Shown: piece after piece, positions 58,181 through 64,000 of the stretch
How the letters are laid out: the number at the start of each line of letters is the position of its first letter
Numbering within the stretch: position 1 is the stretch's first letter
Origin: G965204755 sp965243415
Lineage (GTDB): Bacteria > Acidobacteriota > Vicinamibacteria > Marinacidobacterales > Marinacidobacteraceae
Reading direction: 5' to 3'
Length of the DNA: 64,000 nucleotides
Assembly (NCBI GenBank): GCA_965243415.1
Contig: OZ251549.1
Coordinates: forward strand, 1,550,001 to 1,614,000
The notes under the pieces: generated by a model
The model's input: the letters and a program-made list of their open reading frames with translations, nothing else
Databases searched by the model: none
Told to the model about the DNA's origin: nothing
Made by a program: the position numbers and the translations under genes

Positions 58181-60319
58181 TCAGCCGCCGAGGCCGCGGC
58201 GCTTGAGCAGTGGTTCCACCTCCGCGTCCCGGCCGCGGAAGGCGCGGTAGAGGTCCATCGCTTCCACGCTGCCGCCCTTCGACAGGAGCGCGCGGCGGAA
58301 GTGGTCGCCGTTCTCGCGGGTGAGGCCGCCGTTCTCGCGGAACCACTCCACCGAGTCGGCGTCGAGCACCTCGCTCCAGATGTAGGAGTAGTACCCCGCC
58401 GAGTAGCCGCTGCTCCAGATGTGGGAGAAGTAGGTGCTGCGGTAGCGCGGCGGCACCGGGCCGAAGGCGGCGCCGGCGGCTTCGAGCGCCGATTCCTCGA
58501 AGGCGACGACCTCCGACGCCTCCGGCACTTCCGCCGCGGTCAGCCGGTGCCAGGCCAGGTCGAGCAGCGTCGCCGCCAGGTACTCGGTGGTGGCGAACCC
58601 CTGGTTGAAGGTGCGGGCGGAGAGCACCCGTTCCAGCAGTTCCTGCGGGATCGGCTCGCCGGTCTCGTGATGCACCGCGTAGTTCTTCAGGACCTCCGGC
58701 CAGGTGGCCCACATCTCGTTCACCTGCGAGGGGTACTCCACGAAGTCGCGGGGCACCGAGGTGCCGGAGAAGGTCGGGTAGCGGACCGCGGAGAAGAGGC
58801 CGTGGAGCGCGTGGCCGAACTCGTGGAACAGGGTGATGACTTCGTCGAAGGTCAGCAGGGTCGGCTCGCCTTCCGGCGGTTTGGGGATATTCAGATGATT
58901 CGCCACCACCGGTTTCGTTCCCAGGAGATCCGACTGCGGGACATAGGCGTTCATCCAGGCGCCGCCGCGCTTCGAGGGGCGGGCGTAGAAGTCGCCCAGG
59001 AAGAGGCCCAGCGGCGTCCCGTCCTCCTCGAAGACCTCCCAGGTGCGCACATCCTCCTGGTACACCGGGAGTTCGGGGCGTTCCTCGAAGCGGAGGCCGA
59101 AGAGCCCGGTGGCCGCGTGGAAGACACCGTTCTCCAGGACGCCGTTCAACTCGAAGTAGGGCTTCAGTTGCGAAGCGTCGAAGTCGAATCGCCGCGCCCG
59201 CAGTTTCTCCGTGTAGTAGGACCAGTCCCAGGCGGCGATCTCGTCCAGGTCCGCGCCCTCGGAACGGGCGAGTTCCTCGAGGGCCGCCGCTTCCCGGCGG
59301 GCGTTCGCCACCGCCGCCGGAGTGAGCCCGGAGAGGCGCTCGTCCACCGCTTCGAGGGTCTGCGCGGTCTGCTCCTCCAGCACGAAGGCGGCGTGGTTCG
59401 GATAGCCGAGGAGCGCTGCCCGTTCGGCCCGGAGCGCGGCGATGCGGACGATGATCTCCCGGTTGTCATGCTCGCCGCCGCTGCTGCCCCGGGCCAGCGA
59501 GGTTTCCATGATCCGCTGCCGCAGGGCGCGGTCTTCCAGGGAAGCGAGCGGCGGCTGGCCGCTGGTGTTCAGCAGGGCCAGGACATAACTGCCTTCCCGG
59601 TCGCGTTCCTTCGCCGCTTCTGCCGCCGCCGCGATCTCGCCTTCGGAGAGCCCGGCCAGTTCCTCTGCCGTCGCCACCTCGATGGCCGAGGCGTTCACTT
59701 CGTCGAGGGTGTTGTCGGAGAAGGCGGCGGAGAGCGAGGCCAGTTCGGCGTTGATCTCCCGCATCCGCTCCTTCCCGGTCTCCGGGAGCCGGGCGCCGGC
59801 GCGGGCGAAGTCCCGGAGGTGGCGCTCCGCCAGGCGGACTTCCTCGGGGGAGAGATCGCCGTCGTTCCGGGCCTCGTGGACCGCTTCCACCCGCCGGAAC
59901 AGGTCGGCGTTCAGCAGGATGGCGTCGCCGTGGGCGGCCAGTTTCGGGGCCATCTCGGCGCGGATGGCGTTGATCTCGTCGTTCGTGTCCGCCGAGGCCA
60001 GACTGAAGAAGGTGCGCGCCACCCTTTCGAGCAGCCGCCCGGAGCGCTCCAGGGCGACGATGGTGTTCTCGAAGGTGGGCGCTTCGGAGGAACCGGCGAG
60101 GGCCTCGACTTCCGCGAGTTGCTCCGCCATGCCCTGCTCGAAGGCCGGGCGGTAGTGGGCGTCCTCGATCCGGTCGAACGGCGGCAGCCGGTAGGGGAGG
60201 GCGCTCTCGCTGAGGAAGGGGTTGTCGGTCGTCATGTCGCTTTCGTTCGCGCCGCCGCAGCCGGCAGCGAGGGCGGCCAGCGCGGCGGCGGCGAGCAGTC
60301 GGGGGGTGGTTCCGGTCAT
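58181..60319 (-). CDS. M3-family metallopeptidase lipoprotein (Dcp/OpdA type)
   Basis: 712 residues from ATG 60319. The lipoprotein signal is LLAAAALAALAAGCGG. The zinc site is TLFHEFGHALHGLFSAV, with the third ligand Glu about 25 residues on (DFVEYPSQVNEMW). The C-terminal SGYSAGYYSYIWSEVLDADS lines the substrate channel in this family. It cleaves peptides, as dipeptidyl carboxypeptidase or oligopeptidase, here in the periplasm. Peptide release and uptake fit a heterotrophic life. The flank 58057-58180 holds no gene. Confidence 0.92.
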   Translation of the reverse strand: MTGTTPRLLAAAALAALAAGCGGANESDMTTDNPFLSESALPYRLPPFDRIEDAHYRPAFEQGMAEQLAEVEALAGSSEAPTFENTIVALERSGRLLERVARTFFSLASADTNDEINAIRAEMAPKLAAHGDAILLNADLFRRVEAVHEARNDGDLSPEEVRLAERHLRDFARAGARLPETGKERMREINAELASLSAAFSDNTLDEVNASAIEVATAEELAGLSEGEIAAAAEAAKERDREGSYVLALLNTSGQPPLASLEDRALRQRIMETSLARGSSGGEHDNREIIVRIAALRAERAALLGYPNHAAFVLEEQTAQTLEAVDERLSGLTPAAVANARREAAALEELARSEGADLDEIAAWDWSYYTEKLRARRFDFDASQLKPYFELNGVLENGVFHAATGLFGLRFEERPELPVYQEDVRTWEVFEEDGTPLGLFLGDFYARPSKRGGAWMNAYVPQSDLLGTKPVVANHLNIPKPPEGEPTLLTFDEVITLFHEFGHALHGLFSAVRYPTFSGTSVPRDFVEYPSQVNEMWATWPEVLKNYAVHHETGEPIPQELLERVLSARTFNQGFATTEYLAATLLDLAWHRLTAAEVPEASEVVAFEESALEAAGAAFGPVPPRYRSTYFSHIWSSGYSAGYYSYIWSEVLDADSVEWFRENGGLTRENGDHFRRALLSKGGSVEAMDLYRAFRGRDAEVEPLLKRRGLGG

Positions 60320-60521
60320 GGTCGGGGGGTGCTCCGTGGGGTCGGCGCGGGTTCGGGGAGGGTTCGGGAAGGGTTCGGGGATTCGCCCGGTGCCGAGCCG
60401 CCTAATTCTGACCGCGCCCGCCGCCCGGCGGAGTCGCGGGCGGCGGGCTATCCGGTCGGCGGCGTCGGTTGGGGGCGCGCTCGCAGTGGCGCCCGGCTCG
60501 GCGGAGTCGCCGGCGCCGGGG

Positions 60522-61718
60522 CTATCCGGTCGGCGGCGGGCGGAAGCCCCGGAGGATCTCCAGGCGGGCGCGGTAGCCGCCGGGAGTCCGTTCCACGAGA
60601 CCGGCTCCGATGAGCCAGTCCAGGTCGCGCGCCAGGGTCTTCGTCGTCTTCCCGGCGAACATCCCGGCGAGCGCCGCGCCGAGGCGCGGGACGGCGCTTC
60701 GCGGGGTCGGCCGGCGCTCCTCGGCCAGGCGAATGGCGAGTTCGCCCCGCCGACGGGCGGACGCGGCCGAGCCGCTGTTTCGCGCCCGGTCGCGGGCCAG
60801 GTGCTCCCAGGTGATCCGGGACTGGCGGCGTTCGATCTCGGCCCGGAGTCGGGCGAGCCGTTTCCCGAACCCCGCCACGGCATAGGCGAGGAAGCCGAGG
60901 GCGTCCCCGGCGCCGGACCCGGCCCGGCTCGATCGGTCGAGTTGGAAGTAGTAATCGGGGCGCGTGCGCCAGAAGTGGTCGGCGAGCAGGTGCGCGGCGG
61001 CCGGGGGGACGCCGGCGGCGAGGAGGATCCCGAATTCGGCCAGCCGGGCGGCGCGTCCGTTGCCGTCCCCGAAGGGGTGGATCCAGGCGAGGTAGAGGTG
61101 CGCGAGCAGTGCCCGGACGATGGCGCCGGCGAGCCGGTTCTGGGTTCGATCGCCGACCGGGACTTCGAGGTCGGGAGCGAGCCACTCGCACATCCGGTCG
61201 AGCAGGTGGCGGCAGTCCTCCGGGGGCGCGCCCCGGTAGCGGCCGACGACCACCCGGTGCTCCCGGACCTGCCCGGGAACGACGGCGGGGTGCAGGTGGC
61301 CTTCGAGTCCGGCGAGGGTGCCGCCGTTCCACTCGCAGATCCGGTCGGTAGTGAGCGGCAGCGGCCGGCCCCGCCGCGCCGCGTCGGTGAGTTCCCGATG
61401 GATCGGAACCACATTGGCCACTTCCCGACCGAGATGGCGGCGCGACGGCGGCAGTTCCAGGCGATCCTCGATCTGCGCCCGCACGTCCGCTTCGGTCAGG
61501 GTGTTCCCCTCGATGGCGGTCGTCGCCCGCACGCCGCGAACGAGGGCGAGCGTGTCGAGTTCCTGCACCGCTTCCGGCGGCAGAACGGCGTCCGCCACCT
61601 GCTCGCAGCGCGCGACGGCCTGGCCCAGGAGCCCCGAGAGGAGCGGCCCGACTTCGCCCGGATCGAACCGGAAGGTGATCCACGGGTGGGTGCGTTCGTA
61701 GTCGCGGGGAGTCGTCAT
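60522..61718 (-). CDS. Fic-domain protein (AMP-transferase type) with self-inhibition motif
   Basis: 398 residues from ATG 61718. The Fic active site HPFGDGNGRAAR is intact at about residue 207. An N-terminal inhibitory motif is present in TTAIEGNTLTEADV ([S/T]xxxE[G/N]), so it belongs to the class held off by its own N-terminus. A winged-helix-like C-terminal segment (TKTLARDLDWLIGAGLVERT) may bind DNA, as in many Fic proteins with autoregulation. It probably transfers AMP to a protein target, not identifiable here. Between its stop and the M3 peptidase start are two ~50-bp copies around GGCTATCCGGTCGGCGGCG (60447 and 60519). Confidence 0.85.
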   Translation of the reverse strand: MTTPRDYERTHPWITFRFDPGEVGPLLSGLLGQAVARCEQVADAVLPPEAVQELDTLALVRGVRATTAIEGNTLTEADVRAQIEDRLELPPSRRHLGREVANVVPIHRELTDAARRGRPLPLTTDRICEWNGGTLAGLEGHLHPAVVPGQVREHRVVVGRYRGAPPEDCRHLLDRMCEWLAPDLEVPVGDRTQNRLAGAIVRALLAHLYLAWIHPFGDGNGRAARLAEFGILLAAGVPPAAAHLLADHFWRTRPDYYFQLDRSSRAGSGAGDALGFLAYAVAGFGKRLARLRAEIERRQSRITWEHLARDRARNSGSAASARRRGELAIRLAEERRPTPRSAVPRLGAALAGMFAGKTTKTLARDLDWLIGAGLVERTPGGYRARLEILRGFRPPPTG

Positions 61719-61815
61719 GGCGGGAGGCCGGGTTCGGCAGTCCGGAGACGCCATCCTACTCCGCCGGCGTCCGTCGGAGGTCCCTGTCGATGTCCCTGGC
61801 GAAGGGTCGTCTAGA

Positions 61816-61860
61816 GTGGATTCAACCCATTGATAAATATGACTTCTGTTGAAAATCCAC
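61816..61860. promoter_or_regulatory. AT-rich inverted repeat upstream of the fic gene
   Basis: Arms GTGGATTCAAC (61816-61826) and GTTGAAAATCCAC (61848-61860) flank CCATTGATAAATATGACTTC-type sequence, the most AT-rich patch in the window. It lies 98 bp upstream of the fic start on the minus strand, at the edge of the repeat array. It could be an operator or promoter for fic, or the end of the array transcript. Confidence 0.35.
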
Positions 61861-61979
61861 GAACGGGTCTGTCCATCGGAATGTCCCTCGTCCTGTCCCC
61901 CGGGGTGACCCCTCGTCGGCGGGGCCGCCGGGGCGCCGGGGAAGAGGCCGTGGATGTCCTTCGTCGGGTCCCTTCGGAA

Positions 61980-62690
61980 TCCTTTCGGTGGCCCTCTCCA
62001 ACCCTCGGACGATCTTGGAGTTGACCGCGGCTTCCGGGATTTGGAGCGAGAGATCGCCCTCCGGAATGTCCCTCGTCGGGTCCCCGGAGTGGCCCTGGTC
62101 GGCGGGGACGCTCGGGGCCCCGGGCGGGGGCGGTGGGTGTCCCTCGCCATGTCCCTTCGGGAGCATCGCCGGGCGCCCTGCAACCTGTTGACGATCTTGG
62201 AGTTGACCGCGACTCCCGGGATTTGGAGCGAGAGATCGTCCTCCGGAATGTCCCTCGTCGGGTCTCCGGGGTTGGTCCTCGTCGGCGGGGAGCGCTCGGG
62301 GCGCCCGGGCGGGGGCGGTGGGTGTCCCTCGCCGTGTTCCTTGGGGAGCACCGTCGGGCGCCCTCCAACCTGTTGACGATCTTGGATTTGGCCGCGACTC
62401 CCGGGATTTGGAGCGAGAGATCGTCCTCCGGAATGTCCCTCGTCGGGTCCCCGGGGTTGGTCCTCGTCGGCGGGGAGCGTTCGGGGCGCCCGGGCGGGGG
62501 CCGCCGGATGTCCCTCGCCGTGTCCCTTCGGGAGCATCGCCGGGCGCTCTCCAACCTGTTGACGGTCTTGGAGTTGGCCGCGGCTCCCGGGATTCCGGGC
62601 AGGAGATCGCCCTCCGGAATGTCCCTCCTTCCGGTCCCCTCCGGGGTCCCCCCTCGGCGCGGCCCCGTCGGGGAGTTCGGGGCCGGCATG
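61980..62690 (-). repeat. Tandem array of four 182-186 bp units
   Basis: The landmark GATCTTGGAGTTGACCGCG (with variants) occurs at 62011, 62193, 62378 and about 62564. Each is followed by a conserved GAGATCGTCCTCCGGAATGTC-like stretch (shown in part) and a G+C-rich linker. The array lies just 3' of the sulfatase/TPR gene on the minus strand. No convincing gene is inside: frames stay open because units lack stops. Confidence 0.85.
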
Positions 62691-62725
62691 CCGCGGCGCC
62701 CGGAAGGATCCGGCCCCGGAGGGCC

Positions 62726-64000
62726 TCAGCGGGAGAGCGCCCGGGCCTTCGCGACTTCCCGCTCGGCGTCGGAAGGCCGGCCCCAGCGGTGGTACACATC
62801 GGCCAGGACGAAGTGGCCCAGCGGGGCCATCTCCGGGGTCGGGTCGAGCGAGAGGCCCCGGAGCGCCGTCTCCTCGGCCTCTGCCAGCGCGCCCCGGTCG
62901 AGCAGGGCCTTCGCCAGGTAGAGCCAGCCCACCGCGAACTCCCCGTTCGACTCCACGGCGGCGCGGTAGGACGCCTCCATCCGCTCCCGGTCGCCCAGCG
63001 CCCCGTACAACTTCGCCGCGTTGAACTGCGAGCGGAAGTCCCGGGGCGCCATCTCCAGGCGCCGCTCGTAGGCCGAGAGCGCCGCGCCCGGGTCCCCGCG
63101 CTCCTCGAACAGGAGGGCCAGGTTGTACCAGGCGTCGGAGAGCGCCTCGTCCATCTCCAGCGCCCGCCGGAACTCCGCCTCCGCCTCGTCGAGCCGGCCC
63201 AGGCTCAGCAGGCACTGCCCCTTCAGGTTCCGCGCCGGCGCCCGCTCCTCGCCGGTCGCCTCCAGTCCGGCGAGAACCGTGAGCGCCTCCCGGTACTCCT
63301 CCTTCGCGGCGTGGATCTCCGCCAGGTGGTAGTGCGCCTTGTTGTCGTTCGGATCCAGTTCCAGCAGGCGCCGGTAGCCGGCGGCGGCTTCGTCGTACCG
63401 CTCCGAGAGCCGGTAGGCGTCGGCGAGGCCCAGGATCCCGGACTTGTATTCCGGGTCGAGTTCCAGCGTCCGCCGGTAGGAGGCGATCGCGCCCTCCCAG
63501 TCCTCCCGCTTCTGCAGGAGGTTCCCCCGGACCAGGTGCGCTTCCAGGATGCCGGCGTCCTCGGCGAGCACCCGGTCCACCTTCGCCAGCGCCTCCTCCA
63601 CCCGGTCCTCGGTGGAGTCGGTCCCGGCGGCCTGCAGCAGGTTGTAGAGGACGATCTTGTCCTTGGGGTCGGCCAGCGGCGCGCCCTCCTCGACGCGCAC
63701 CCGGGAAGAGCCGCCGAGGTAGCCGAGCGCCGCCAGTTGGGCGCGGGTGTCCTCGTCGAGGGTCTCGGGAGCGGTGTCGCTGCGTTCCGCCGCCCCGAAT
63801 TCGGTCTCGACCCGGGCCAGCATCGCTTCCAGTTGGCGCACCTGCCCGGGGCGGTCGGGGGCCAGGTTCGTCGTCTCCCCCGGGTCTGCCGACACATCGA
63901 AGAGTTCCGGCCGGGGGGCGGCGATGAAGTGGAGCAGCCCGTTCCGCAGCGAGCGGAGAGGCGACCAGCCGTAGTGGTTCCTCGGGTAGAGGCTCTCGGA
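62726..64000 (-). CDS. Sulfatase with C-terminal TPR domain (5' end outside window)
   Basis: The frame is open to the window edge, giving 424 residues of a larger protein. The first ~65 visible residues end a sulfatase domain: YPRNHYGWSPLRSLRNGLLH, PRPELFDVSADPGETTNL, and the linker ETLDEDTRAQLAALGYLGGS. After it come about eight TPR-like repeats (EGAIASYRRTLELDPEYKSG, AAAGYRRLLELDPNDNKAHY and others) to the stop. This fusion hydrolyses sulfate or phosphate esters, or binds such groups, while the TPRs recruit partners. The GTG at 63895 is internal, not the start. The metal-binding part lies beyond 64000. Confidence 0.85.
   Translation of the reverse strand, partial: SESLYPRNHYGWSPLRSLRNGLLHFIAAPRPELFDVSADPGETTNLAPDRPGQVRQLEAMLARVETEFGAAERSDTAPETLDEDTRAQLAALGYLGGSSRVRVEEGAPLADPKDKIVLYNLLQAAGTDSTEDRVEEALAKVDRVLAEDAGILEAHLVRGNLLQKREDWEGAIASYRRTLELDPEYKSGILGLADAYRLSERYDEAAAGYRRLLELDPNDNKAHYHLAEIHAAKEEYREALTVLAGLEATGEERAPARNLKGQCLLSLGRLDEAEAEFRRALEMDEALSDAWYNLALLFEERGDPGAALSAYERRLEMAPRDFRSQFNAAKLYGALGDRERMEASYRAAVESNGEFAVGWLYLAKALLDRGALAEAEETALRGLSLDPTPEMAPLGHFVLADVYHRWGRPSDAEREVAKARALSR

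Noticed and set aside
61811..62799. Minus-strand frames through the 182-186 bp array
   Set aside because: Two different frames are open across the same repeats with equally repetitive products, so neither is supported as a protein.

Overview
The window is bacterial chromosomal DNA of very high G+C content (72% in a sampled host-like line) from a free-living or host-associated heterotroph. The unbroken spc/alpha ribosomal operon, zinc-binding S14, S4 and L36, a spare EF-G-like GTPase, a sulfatase/TPR fusion, an M3 peptidase lipoprotein and FN3-domain lipoproteins would suit an Acidobacteriota-like or sponge-symbiont-like lineage. That placement is inference from gene style, not a phylogeny.

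Layout. 1-12446 (+): rplV (partial) to rplQ, including secY, adk, map, infA, rpmJ and rpoA, many with 4-8 bp start/stop overlaps. 12870-27704 (-): two tandem paralogous FN3 lipoproteins, a 2014-residue STAND-like ATPase and an EF-G2-like GTPase. 27899-30640 (+): a PilM/PilN/PilO-P-like inner-membrane assembly set. 30641-35366 (-): a 3'-tail repeat array, a low-complexity secreted protein, a Tat-exported alkaline-phosphatase-superfamily protein and a secreted protein. 35648-41350 (+): an aminotransferase, a 2-hydroxyacid dehydrogenase, a sodium:solute symporter and a GNAT protein with a very long repetitive tail. 41493-45994 (+): a MacA/MacB-like export system with two FtsX-type permeases. 46145-46915: a noncoding array of about 30 operator-like repeats. 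47275-57355 (+): a Type III-like restriction-modification island (Res, Mod) followed by a double-GHKL sensor kinase and a receiver-domain protein, with a broken cytosine methyltransferase running into it from the other side. 58181-64000 (-): an M3 peptidase, a Fic protein, a repeat array and a sulfatase/TPR protein cut by the window edge.

The strongest themes are phase variation and repeats. Three G homopolymers of 21, 24 and 21 bases (on the coding strand) lie where length changes should matter. One is inside the 3' part of mod. The other two separate a conserved leader ORF from the start codons of the FN3 lipoproteins. Several 180-220 bp arrays sit at gene 3' ends, and 12-15 bp duplications extend proteins, including ribosomal L30. 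The tetranucleotide ACGT is almost missing: I found four by eye where base composition alone predicts roughly 150, as expected from past cytosine methylation or restriction at that site.

The best candidate for a little-described system is 46145-57355: an operator-like array, a Type III-like Res/Mod pair with a switchable Mod tail, a tandem copy of the mod tail plus kinase start, and a soluble sensor kinase/receiver pair in overlapping reading frames.
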